Assembly (NCBI GenBank): GCA_021828925.1
Contig: JAJZCT010000023.1
Span: 1-13,736 of the forward strand
Reading direction: 5' to 3'
Length of the DNA: 13,736 bases
Source: Planctomycetota bacterium
GTDB taxonomy: Bacteria > Planctomycetota > Phycisphaerae > WQYP01
Shown here in pieces: positions 1-7,786 of this stretch (position 1 is the first letter of the stretch; each line of letters begins with the position of its first letter). The notes under the pieces are model-generated. The model was not told the origin of the DNA. It was given only the letters and a program-made list of their open reading frames with translations, and searched no databases. The position numbers and the translations under genes are program-made.

Positions 1-1230
1 AATACTCAGGAGCATGGGCCGATGGGTTTGCGCCATCCTCGCCGGAGGATTCATACGCTGCAGCGCAGGCGACCGGTACCTGAACGGTGATACCAACACG
101 GTCGGCAATGTGTTGCGCGGCAAACCAATCCGCCTGATGTTCGCATAACCGGCTCACGCGTGAGAAGCCAAATACGACCAGAACTCCGACAATCGTGAAA
201 TTCAACAGCATGGAGGTGTTGTCACTTAATGCCCAGTAACTTCCGGCCCAGAGAGAGATTCCCGTGCCCAGTAAGTCCGCTGCGGTAAACGTCAGCAGGT
301 ACCACCAGATATGCCGATGATATCCATGTCCAACCTCATGCGCAAAAACCGCTTCGACCTGCCGTGGATCCAATCGTTCCAGAAGCAGATCAGTAAGCAG
401 AAAGTATCTGCACCACGGCAGAAAACCCAGTATTGCGGCGAGGGGATGCGATAATAGGTGTGCCATATACGTATGTCCATGAACCCAACGTGCTTGCGCC
501 GCGATAAATCCTCCAGACGTGTGCGCAGCGGACCATCCGGAAGGCGGGTGGTTCGCCAGTATCGAACCACCACTGCCGGCAACACCAGTAATAATGCGAT
601 GGCCGGCAATAGTGATGCAACTGCCGACCAGTTATCCAGATTCAGGTTATTAAGCACCGCGGTAACTGGAATCGTCAGCAGATCAAAGATCAACAGCACA
701 ATCAGCAGCGACATGCCATGCCGGAACTGCATATTGACATATTGCGAGCGGGAAGGCATTGGATGCGTTGGAAAATCACTGCCTGCTGCAGAAAGTTCGG
801 AAATTCCATGGATTTGATTTTCCAGCGGATATTCCAGATACCATATTGCCAGCCAGGTCAGCACCGGCGCTACCAGCCAGATGACCGAGGACAGCACGGG
901 CAGATGCCGGCTGTTCCAGTGGAATTTCACCAGCCACCCCAGCCCGAAGATCCATAGATCCACAGCCAGCAACATCGTGTTTGTGGCCATGAGTCGGGAA
1001 ATGGCTTCCTGAATGGCGGTTCCAGCCTCCAGGGTGGAAAAAATGCCGGATGCTAATTTCCGGCTGATGCCGTTGAATCGGCGCTTGGCCGCCGCCAGCA
1101 CGCCGGCGTGGGCGAGAATCACCAGCAGCACCACCATGAATGGGGAAAAAGCGATGGGCGGGCGTTGCGGCGCGCCGGCGAATGCCGCCACCATCAGAAG
1201 AAAAATAATAACCTGCAACGGAGCAATCAT
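1..1230 (-). CDS. M48-family membrane metalloprotease, frameshifted and cut by the window edge
   Basis: Integral-membrane zinc metalloprotease of the M48 (HtpX/Ste24-like) type. From the ATG at 1230 the first frame gives about 262 residues with roughly six hydrophobic segments (near residues 3-20, 27-47, 86-104, 111-131, 172-195 and 205-225) and then a cytosol-like stretch ending near IWHTYYRI. That frame runs to a TGA at 292-294, but after about position 445 it makes little sense. The next reading phase takes over with AAILGFLPWCRYFLLTD, then the zinc motif HEVGH (326-340) and the downstream acidic ligand in CEHQAD (Glu codon 140-142), and stays open to base 1. One base is therefore missing in or near the CCCC run at 442-445, by mutation or sequencing error. 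No strong Shine-Dalgarno precedes the ATG. It is last in the operon, 43 bp after the barrel gene. The family assignment is firm; the substrate is unknown. Confidence 0.8.
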
Positions 1231-1273
1231 ATTTTTTATATTACTCGAAGTGGGCCGCGGTGGTGAAAGTCAT

Positions 1274-2332
1274 TTAATAGCTCATGCGGATAAATAATCC
1301 CAGAATCGTGGCATCGCTTTGCGTTCCGGCGGGTTGCGAATAGCGTGACCCCGCAAAAATGCTGTTAATGACCGCGCCGATTTCATAGTGTCCGCGGCCT
1401 GCGGGAATATGGAATAGGCCGTTAAGGGGGTAGGTCAACACCGTTCCCACAAAAGTTCCCAGATATCCATCGCGATAACTGTGGAGATTCACATCCAGTC
1501 TTTTTTCATCATGAATAAACGAAACGCTCACCGGCGAATAAATGGTCAGCCCGCCGGTGTGTGGTACCACAAAAACCTGATTCATGCCGATTTCAAAATA
1601 TTGCCCGGCTCCGCTGGTGTAGTAGGCTCCATCATAATCAAATCCAACCATAACAAACGGGTGAATGGCAAATTGCCCCAGATACCGATCGTCATTCAAG
1701 CTCACGCGGATATACGCCTCCTGACTATCGGCTTGACCGTGGCTGATGATGGTATTGGCGACAGGATCGGCGGAGGGGACAAAATATTGGCTCACCGGTG
1801 TGATAAAATTGGTGTAGCCGACATCCAGACGCACGACGTTCATGAGGTCATATTGATAACCGATGGTAATATCACCTTCGGTAAAATTGCTTGATGGAAC
1901 ATATCCAATATTGCCGCCGGCAACGGGTCTGCCCGCAATTCCGCGGGATAATGCATTGATATACGGATTACGAATATCGTAGGAGTAATCTTCAAATGTG
2001 CGCAGGTACACTGTTCCCCATTTTTTTAGACTTAAACTGATTCGTGTCACATTTTGCAGATTGGGGCGATTGGGGGAAACATCATGATAGCGAAACCAGT
2101 AGTCATTATAGTAGCCGAACTGTAAGGTCACATGCAGGCGTTGCTTATGAACATGATAGGCCGCCAATGATGCCGGCGCATTCCCGGATTGCCCCTCGCT
2201 GATTCGATTGTCCGAGCCGAAGTACGGCGTGGGCAAGGGCATGATGCCATTATCCACGCCAGCGGCAAATACCGGCCCGGCGGCACAGGTCGCCATGAGC
2301 AGGAAACTGTAAATTGCAAAACATTTCGCCAT
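1274..2332 (-). CDS. predicted secreted outer-membrane beta-barrel protein, family not recognised
   Basis: A 352-residue protein with a Sec signal peptide (hydrophobic core YSFLLMATCAAGPVFA, likely cut near residue 23-24). The rest is made of short alternating polar and aromatic strands rich in Tyr, Phe, Gly and Asn, such as LHVTLQFGYYNDYWFRYH and GDITIGYQYDLMNVVRLDVG, and ends in the aromatic LFIRMSY. This is the pattern of an outer-membrane beta-barrel with a C-terminal sorting strand. I do not recognise a named family. The ATG is preceded by GGGGA about six bases upstream. It begins 18 bp after the stop of the LptD-like gene and ends 43 bp before the protease gene, all on the same strand, so co-transcription is likely. 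That context suggests a role in envelope assembly or transport, which is inference. A porin-like channel is the main alternative. Confidence 0.75.
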   Translation of the reverse strand: MAKCFAIYSFLLMATCAAGPVFAAGVDNGIMPLPTPYFGSDNRISEGQSGNAPASLAAYHVHKQRLHVTLQFGYYNDYWFRYHDVSPNRPNLQNVTRISLSLKKWGTVYLRTFEDYSYDIRNPYINALSRGIAGRPVAGGNIGYVPSSNFTEGDITIGYQYDLMNVVRLDVGYTNFITPVSQYFVPSADPVANTIISHGQADSQEAYIRVSLNDDRYLGQFAIHPFVMVGFDYDGAYYTSGAGQYFEIGMNQVFVVPHTGGLTIYSPVSVSFIHDEKRLDVNLHSYRDGYLGTFVGTVLTYPLNGLFHIPAGRGHYEIGAVINSIFAGSRYSQPAGTQSDATILGLFIRMSY

Positions 2333-2350
2333 AGATCATCCCCGATTTGG

Positions 2351-5300
2351 TTAAGGGGCAATAGTCTGCAGGGCCTGTTGATTGGTAACTCCGGCCTGCG
2401 GGAAGCCCGCCGGCCACAGGCTGAGCATGGCCGCGGTCGACGCTGTATCAGCATTATACGCCAGCGTTATACCGACATAAAATCGTGGAATTTCACGGAC
2501 CAGCGTAAATTCGGTCATGACATTATGATTCAGCGCAAAGTCGTAACTTTCCGAGGCCGCCACGGTATATTTGTGTGTGAGCTTATAGGAAATAGCCGCC
2601 GTCCACTGGTCCGAGTTCACCGCACGGATATACCGGTTGCCCAGGAAGTAACTTAAGTTTGGAGATTGATTAACCTCTATGCCCGAGTCAAGTTCTTCCA
2701 ACTGCTGCAAGTCAACATTCCAGCTTTCATCCGCCAGAAATTCCACATTCGCTCCGATCCGCCATTTGAAGTTGGCATTGATGCTGTCGGCAATCTGGCT
2801 TAACTCCGGCCGGCTCCAGTCATAATATCCGATTAACGGATTGCCAAAATCACTTGTGGAAAATGGTGCGCCGGCATACTGCGGATTGTTGGGGTCAAAT
2901 GGCCCGGATAAATGATGATTCCAGAACACATCGGCGGCCACATTGAAGGTAATCCAGTCTACAATCTGCCGATGGCCCTTCCGGCCGCGTTTGGTTTCCA
3001 GGGTTTGCCGCAGCGCAAATTCCGCACCACTGGCATCGGTAATGCCCTCGACATTACGGTCAAAGGGCTGCAGATATCCCTGCTGTACGTTGGCGCCGCT
3101 GACAAACATGCTGATCTGCGGCTCAATAATATGCCGCAATTGATCAATATCCAGCAGATCCGACTTCACATCCGGATACACCTTGGAGAATGTTGTGGAA
3201 CTGCGGAATCCCACGGTTCCCCAAGCCCGTGTTGTGCCGCCGCCCAACTGGTTATTCACAACGGGAAAAGTTGTATCCCAGTACGTCAGGCGGCCGCTGA
3301 CAAACGGATCAAACTGCACGGGTCCAACCGCCAGCGGAAAGTCAATTTCCTGGCGGGAATCCAATCGGGCCACGGGCTGATCGGTCCAGCCGTTGCCCAG
3401 ATAATACTGTGAGAAGGTTTCATTGGGATTTAATCCCGGAAAATTCAGTTGCAGCGCCCGCACGCCGGACGTTGTGTTGCTGAACTGGTCGTTGATGATT
3501 CCGCCGCTGCTGTCACTGAAATAGGTGAACAGGCCCAGAATTTTGTCACCCTCGCGGTAATAATGGACTTCGGGATAGCGCTGGACCGAATATTCATTGT
3601 TTTCCAGATCGGCATTGGTTATAAATCCGGTCAGATTCCATTTTCCCAGTGCCGTGAGAGCTTCCGTATGATGCTGCTGTTTAACATATATGGAGGTTTG
3701 CTGCTCCGGAGCGGTGGCATAAATGCTCTGAAAATATTGCTCCAGATAATTGGGATCAGAAACGTAACTGCCTTCCACCGCAACCGTCCACTGATCTGAA
3801 AGCTGCTGCATATGCCGCACGGAAATATAACCGCGCGTGTGCTGGCTGACCGGCAAGTTGTCACGGTTGGCTCCGAGTTGATCGGTGCCGGTGTCATACA
3901 TCAACGCGCTATTTACCACACCACGCATTCCGTTAATGTCATATCGCGCATTAACTCCGGTCGATGGGCCGCGGCTGGAGTATTCATTGACATTAACGTC
4001 CGCTGTAACACCGCCCGGCGGATTGATTCCCATTAAGGAAAGCAGGTTCCAATTCGTCTCCACGGTCGCCCCAAAAATGCTGGAGTTGCCCACACTTACT
4101 GACTTTAATGGTGACGGGCTTTGTTGCGTTGTGCCCGACACATACGGCCAGTAAAAGAACGGCACGCCGAGAAAACTGGCGGTGGTATTCGTGGATGTAA
4201 AGGCATAATAGGCGGTTTTGGGTCTCGTACCCGGCGGTGCAGGTGCCATGACACTCCGCACGGTCATGGCGCTGGCACCGATATAATAATGGGGCTGATA
4301 AAATTCATCGGTTGATAACTTCACGGATTTGGCTTCAAATTGCCCCTGCGCAAGCTGAATAATTTCCTTGGCCCGCAAATACAAAGGCGATTTTGCCTGA
4401 ATATCCTGTGAACTGAGTACCGCGTTAAGCAGAATCGCCCGGTTCGTTGTGAAATCGTAGTAGACCTCGTCCGCATGAAGCGTCTGATCGCCGTAGGTAA
4501 CCGTTACATCACCATCGAGATATACGCCCTGAACCTTTTGTGCGATGGGTGCGGTTTCCGCAGTGCTCACTTCTTTACTGCCGGCCGAAGCGTGTCCGGC
4601 CGGGCTGAACATGACCGCATTATTGGCTCGAAGTTCCAGGGCATTGTGGCCGGGCAATTGCCGGAACAGGAAAAATTCTCCTTTGGCCACCGTGACGCGT
4701 TGATCTCCAATGACTCGCTCGGTGATGATGTTGCCCGTTGCCATGACCTGAGGGGTTGGTGGGGGCGGAACCGTTGATTTCGCAACTTTGGATGTTGGCC
4801 GGGAGCGGGCCTTTGACGGTGACACGGGAATCGGAGCAACCGGCACCCGTGATCCGCTTGCAAACCAGCCATTGCGTAAAGCCAATTCGGTTGGCGATAT
4901 TTCAATATTCGGAATCGCCATCTGCGCCTGCGGCGCGGAAGCCAGTTCATCTATGAGTTTTCTGCCACGGATAACAAGGGCATTTTTCGAATCATTGCGG
5001 GCAATCGGTGCCGGGCCGGATAACCGCACACGCGAGGTAATGCGCGTGGTTACCAGCATTTCATTGGCCGTGCTTACCGCCGCATGGGTCGTCCCTTCAC
5101 GGATAATTACATGGCCCGCCAGATATACCTGCACCTTGTAATAACCGGATTGTCCCTGCCCCTGCGGATATAGCCAGATTACCGCATGATCGGCAAACAG
5201 CCTGCGATAGCCAATGTCAATTCGAACATGGCCCGCCGCCAATAAATGAAGCGTACCGCCGTTATTCTGCCAGGTGGTGGTGTGTTGGGCCGATACCACC

Positions 5301-5464
5301 AGCGGCACGCCGACCGTTCCGGTGGGCTTGAGAATCGGGTAAACAGTCGGGGTTATGGGTTGCTCAATACTTTGCGCCTGCACAAGGCCAAGGCTGCTTC
5401 CCAGCGCCGCAACCACTGCCGCGTAAAGTCCGGCACGAAATGTTCGGCGCAACGCACCGGTCAT
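2351..5464 (-). CDS. lptD: LptD-like LPS-assembly outer-membrane protein (OstA family)
   Basis: LptD receives lipopolysaccharide from the periplasmic Lpt bridge and inserts it in the outer leaflet of the outer membrane. This protein has a signal peptide (LRRTFRAGLYAAVVAALG, cut after VQAQ), two OstA/LptA-like beta-jellyroll stretches (LHLLAAGHVRIDIGYRRLFA and VYLDGDVTVTYGDQTLHADE) separated by a Pro-rich linker (VPPPPTPQV), then the LptD-type ASFLGVPFFYWPYV transition into a long C-terminal barrel containing the family-like LRHIIEPQISMF. At about 1037 residues it is longer than the roughly 780 of Escherichia coli LptD. I see no cysteine in the mature protein, so the disulfides of the enterobacterial protein cannot form. 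I chose the ATG at 5464 because it places the signal peptide at the N-terminus; TTG at 5515 or GTG at 5506 in the same frame would add up to 17 residues. It is first in the operon. Confidence 0.85.
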   Translation of the reverse strand: MTGALRRTFRAGLYAAVVAALGSSLGLVQAQSIEQPITPTVYPILKPTGTVGVPLVVSAQHTTTWQNNGGTLHLLAAGHVRIDIGYRRLFADHAVIWLYPQGQGQSGYYKVQVYLAGHVIIREGTTHAAVSTANEMLVTTRITSRVRLSGPAPIARNDSKNALVIRGRKLIDELASAPQAQMAIPNIEISPTELALRNGWFASGSRVPVAPIPVSPSKARSRPTSKVAKSTVPPPPTPQVMATGNIITERVIGDQRVTVAKGEFFLFRQLPGHNALELRANNAVMFSPAGHASAGSKEVSTAETAPIAQKVQGVYLDGDVTVTYGDQTLHADEVYYDFTTNRAILLNAVLSSQDIQAKSPLYLRAKEIIQLAQGQFEAKSVKLSTDEFYQPHYYIGASAMTVRSVMAPAPPGTRPKTAYYAFTSTNTTASFLGVPFFYWPYVSGTTQQSPSPLKSVSVGNSSIFGATVETNWNLLSLMGINPPGGVTADVNVNEYSSRGPSTGVNARYDINGMRGVVNSALMYDTGTDQLGANRDNLPVSQHTRGYISVRHMQQLSDQWTVAVEGSYVSDPNYLEQYFQSIYATAPEQQTSIYVKQQHHTEALTALGKWNLTGFITNADLENNEYSVQRYPEVHYYREGDKILGLFTYFSDSSGGIINDQFSNTTSGVRALQLNFPGLNPNETFSQYYLGNGWTDQPVARLDSRQEIDFPLAVGPVQFDPFVSGRLTYWDTTFPVVNNQLGGGTTRAWGTVGFRSSTTFSKVYPDVKSDLLDIDQLRHIIEPQISMFVSGANVQQGYLQPFDRNVEGITDASGAEFALRQTLETKRGRKGHRQIVDWITFNVAADVFWNHHLSGPFDPNNPQYAGAPFSTSDFGNPLIGYYDWSRPELSQIADSINANFKWRIGANVEFLADESWNVDLQQLEELDSGIEVNQSPNLSYFLGNRYIRAVNSDQWTAAISYKLTHKYTVAASESYDFALNHNVMTEFTLVREIPRFYVGITLAYNADTASTAAMLSLWPAGFPQAGVTNQQALQTIAP

Positions 5465-5792
5465 CGCCGCAGAGTTCTGTTTATCAACTGATACGTTCGT
5501 CACAGTCCCGCTCAAAAAGCCCGTTCAGGATCAACGGCAAAAAATACGCCATCACCCCGCTCAGGGTGTGCCCAAACAACCGGGCCAAATCATAGAGCGC
5601 CCGCGGGATACTGGGAAGTCAAAGCCGCAAAAAAGTTGCAATTCCAATCGCCCTTCGCCGTTACGCGTGCCTCAATCGCAAATTTATGTTGCCGCGGGCT
5701 ATAATTCATCGGTCGGCGGCCAGAAACCAAAGCGGCGGTACGGGGCTGGTCAGGAAAATCAATGGGACGGTCTTTTAAGGCGGAAAATCACG
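5465..5792. other. divergent intergenic region between the LptD-like and dioxygenase-like genes
   Basis: These 328 bases separate two divergently read genes and should hold both promoters. The right-facing side has a TATAAT box (5700-5705). On the minus strand a -10-like TATGAT lies at 5588-5593 in the left-facing direction, but its best -35, TTGACT, is 22 bases away, so I do not call it as a promoter. The minus strand also holds two short ORFs, 5590-5709 (39 codons, ATG) and 5484-5552 (22 codons, ATG, hydrophobic: MAYFLPLILNGLF). The second ends 19 bases before the preferred LptD start. Neither can be shown to be a gene. Confidence 0.5.
5700..5705 (+). promoter_or_regulatory. -10 box candidate for the dioxygenase-like gene
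   Basis: A perfect TATAAT lies in an otherwise GC-rich stretch, 87 bases upstream of the ATG at 5793. No convincing -35 hexamer stands 16-19 bases upstream (the sequence there is around CGCAAAT), so support rests on the -10 box and its position alone. Confidence 0.35.
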
Positions 5793-6764
5793 ATGAACAC
5801 AGAAAATCCCACTTTGCCGGGGCTGCACCATGTTACCGCGATCTCCGCGGATGCCCAGAGCAATATCAATTTTTATTGCGGGGTATTGGGGCTGCGGCTG
5901 GTGAAACTCACGGTGAACTTTGACGACCCCGCCAGTTACCATCTTTACTATGGCGATGAATTGGGCCGCCCGGGAACTCTCCTGACATTTTTTGCCTGGC
6001 CCGGAGCCGCACGTGGACGTGTGGGACCGCCGCAGGTTACCGCGACGGCCTTTTCCGTCCCCGCCAATGCCATGGACTTCTGGCTGAATCGGTTGACGCA
6101 GCGGGGTATTGAAACGGAATCGGATGGCGTGCGATTCGGTCAACGGGTGCTGAGTTTCCTGGATCCCGATGGTATGCGCGTGGAGATCATTGGTGAAGAT
6201 CAACCGGCGGATTCCACCGCTGCGCCCTGGCCTGCCGGGCCAATTCGCGTAACTTATGCCATTCGCGGCCTGCACAGTGTGACTATTTCACAAAGAAAGG
6301 AAGAGTCAACAATTGAATTGCTCAAGACGGTAATGGGCTACGAACTTCAGGATAAGGCGGAAAATCGATCTCGGTTTCTGGCCGGCTCCAACGATCATGG
6401 GCCAGGGGTGATTATTGACCTGCTGCAGGTACCGGACCTCCGGCATGGCACCTTGGGCGCGGGCGTGGTCCATCATGTGGCATTTCGCACACCCGATAAT
6501 GCCCAGCAGGCAGCGTGGCACCAGACCATTTCCCGCCTTGGTCTCAAAGTTTCACCGGTTATGGATCGCTGTTATTTTCATTCCATTTATTACCGCGAAC
6601 CCGGTGGCGTGCTGTTTGAAATTGCGACCAGCAATCCGGGCTTTACGGCGGATCAGCCGGCAGCGGAATTAGGCAGAAAATTAATGCTGCCACCCTGGCT
6701 TGAGCCGCAGCGTTCGGAAATCGAGCATGCCGTGCCACCAATTGAGTTGCCGCTAACAGCCTGA
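5793..6764 (+). CDS. VOC-superfamily ring-cleaving dioxygenase-like protein
   Basis: A 323-residue protein with two glyoxalase/bleomycin-resistance (VOC) modules, about residues 9-135 and 155-285. This is the layout and length of the ring-cleaving dioxygenase family that includes MhqO and LinE-like proteins, which open (hydro)quinone or related rings using Fe(II). Probable metal ligands are His13 (GLHHVTAIS), His228 (GVVHHVAFRTPD) and Glu276 (GVLFEIATS); these fit the His-His-Glu pattern of type I extradiol enzymes. The C-terminal LPPWLEPQR is also typical of the family. I chose the ATG at 5793, preceded by AAGGCGG about nine bases upstream. The frame is open back to 5568 but that extension is basic, low in family likeness and upstream of the ribosome site. 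It is a single gene, with a divergent neighbour. The substrate is not known; quinone or aldehyde detoxification is a guess from the family. Confidence 0.85.
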   Translation: MNTENPTLPGLHHVTAISADAQSNINFYCGVLGLRLVKLTVNFDDPASYHLYYGDELGRPGTLLTFFAWPGAARGRVGPPQVTATAFSVPANAMDFWLNRLTQRGIETESDGVRFGQRVLSFLDPDGMRVEIIGEDQPADSTAAPWPAGPIRVTYAIRGLHSVTISQRKEESTIELLKTVMGYELQDKAENRSRFLAGSNDHGPGVIIDLLQVPDLRHGTLGAGVVHHVAFRTPDNAQQAAWHQTISRLGLKVSPVMDRCYFHSIYYREPGGVLFEIATSNPGFTADQPAAELGRKLMLPPWLEPQRSEIEHAVPPIELPLTA

Positions 6765-6811
6765 AAGAGACCGTCCTTGGCGGGTGCGGCAAACGCACCG
6801 GCCCGCCAGGC

Positions 6812-6988
6812 GTGCTCACGGATCACGGCCTGGATCGGCCAATTCAGGAATATCCCGGGAATATTGCAAAACGCTTGTTTTTTGAAGATTTCAACCCTGC
6901 CTGGAAATATCGCCGTGTCCTCGGTTGGCAGATGTTGTCTGCCCGATTGGCAAAAAGTCGGCTGAATCGGTATAAAAGTGAGTTGTAG
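6812..6988 (+). CDS. doubtful short basic ORF, possibly a gene remnant
   Basis: A frame opening near 6745 and closing with TAG at 6986-6988 encodes natural-looking protein in its last 50 codons (DRPIQEYPGNIAKRLFFEDF, then NPAWKYRRVLGWQMLSARLA), with the same codon preferences as neighbouring genes. The only usual start codon is GTG at 6812, giving 58 residues, but it has no ribosome-binding site. It may be a small gene with an unrecognised start or the tail of a lost larger gene. I recognise no family. A good promoter for the next gene lies within it. Confidence that it is expressed is low. Confidence 0.3.
   Translation: MLTDHGLDRPIQEYPGNIAKRLFFEDFNPAWKYRRVLGWQMLSARLAKSRLNRYKSEL
6947..6976 (+). 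promoter_or_regulatory. sigma-70-type promoter candidate for the membrane-protein/ymdB operon
   Basis: TTGGCA (6947-6952) and TATAAA (6971-6976) are separated by 18 bases. Transcription would begin near 6983, giving a leader of about 20 bases before the GTG at 7004. The match is good and the position is right for the three-gene operon that follows, but it is judged by eye only. Confidence 0.45.
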
Positions 6989-7003
6989 CTGCTTGGACAG
7001 AAT

Positions 7004-7480
7004 GTGCCGCAGCGGATTTTGGAGCGGTTCTTGGATTCTTCAATTGAAGATAATGGTTCAGGCGCAATTGGATATGTGGCGCTGGCGGTAGGGTGGTTTG
7101 TCCCCGGCCTGGGCCATTGGATGGTGGGCCGTAAGAAACACGCGAAAATTTTTGCATTGGGCATTCATGGCCTGTTTTTCATGGGGCTGCTGCTGGGTGG
7201 CTTGCCGGCGCTGAACCGTCCGCGCCAGCGCTTGTGGGATTATGCCCAGTATATGGCAGGGTGGCCGGCCGTTGCGGGTGTTACCATTAAGCCGCATTAC
7301 TACCCGCCGAAGTCGCACCATCCGCCGGGTTTTGCCCCGCTGATTCAGGAAGTTGCCACGGCGTACTGTGGTTTGGCGGGCATGCTGAATCTGCTGATTC
7401 TGGTGGACTTGTTTATGCGAATCAGCGAGCCAGCCCCGCAGATGCCGCCAGCCGGTAAAGCCACGGAGGCCAAAACATGA
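7004..7480 (+). CDS. small membrane protein with a PGLGH motif (DUF6677-like)
   Basis: A 158-residue inner-membrane protein. Residues about 22-42 (GYVALAVGWFVPGLGHWMVG) and 48-66 (FALGIHGLFFMGLLLGGLP) are hydrophobic, and a third segment lies near residues 122-140 (YCGLAGMLNLLILVDLFMR). The motif VPGLGHWMVGRKKHAKIF is like that of small planctomycete membrane proteins I know as DUF6677 and, more distantly, TM2-like proteins. No enzymatic motif is visible. The start is GTG at 7004, with GGACAG about six bases upstream. Its stop overlaps the next gene's ATG by four bases (ATGA), so the two are probably translationally coupled and may form one complex. The assignment to DUF6677 is from memory; the function is unknown. 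Confidence 0.75.
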   Translation: MPQRILERFLDSSIEDNGSGAIGYVALAVGWFVPGLGHWMVGRKKHAKIFALGIHGLFFMGLLLGGLPALNRPRQRLWDYAQYMAGWPAVAGVTIKPHYYPPKSHHPPGFAPLIQEVATAYCGLAGMLNLLILVDLFMRISEPAPQMPPAGKATEAKT

Positions 7481-7755
7481 CCGCTCTGCTTGGACCGCTG
7501 GCCTGGGTTCCATTTATTAATCCGCTGTATTCCGCCATTCCGCACCTCACTGCCATATGGCTGCTGCTGATTTTTCCGCTGGTGGTGATCATTTCACTGG
7601 TGTATCAGACGGTGCGGCGCGATGATCTTTCCGGCCTGGTGCCGGGAACCTTATGGTTTTCAATCAAAGTGCTTTTTTTTATGGCGCTGATTGCGCTGAT
7701 TATTCAGGTGGTTTTCTTTTTAAGCATTCATTATCTTGCCGGCCCATTGAATTAG
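7477..7755 (+). CDS. two-helix small membrane protein of unknown function
   Basis: A 92-residue protein with two clear transmembrane helices, near residues 25-45 (HLTAIWLLLIFPLVVIISLV) and 63-85 (SIKVLFFMALIALIIQVVFF), joined by a short polar loop with RRDD. No family is recognised. The four-base ATGA overlap with the preceding gene makes coupled translation likely, and it stops 31 bases before the phosphoesterase start, so the three genes read as an operon. A partner subunit of the upstream membrane protein is the simplest guess. Confidence 0.7.
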   Translation: MTALLGPLAWVPFINPLYSAIPHLTAIWLLLIFPLVVIISLVYQTVRRDDLSGLVPGTLWFSIKVLFFMALIALIIQVVFFLSIHYLAGPLN

Positions 7756-7786
7756 CGGCCATCATTGGAAAGGATTGGCCAGCACC

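Noticed and set aside
292..450. C-terminal end of the 312-codon ORF as the true end of the M48 protein
   Set aside because: It has no family likeness, while the overlapping phase carries HEVGH and the downstream Glu ligand and continues off the window.
5588..5622. Leftward promoter TTGACT/TATGAT for lptD
   Set aside because: The two hexamers are 22 bases apart, too far for a normal sigma-70 promoter.
5568..5792. N-terminal extension of the dioxygenase-like protein
   Set aside because: The 75 extra codons are basic and unlike the family, and the ATG at 5793 has its own ribosome site and gives the normal length.
6779..6807. GC-rich hairpin just after the dioxygenase-like gene as a terminator
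   Set aside because: The stem (GGCGGG/CCCGCC with TGCG/CGCA inside) needs a four-base bulge and no T-run follows.
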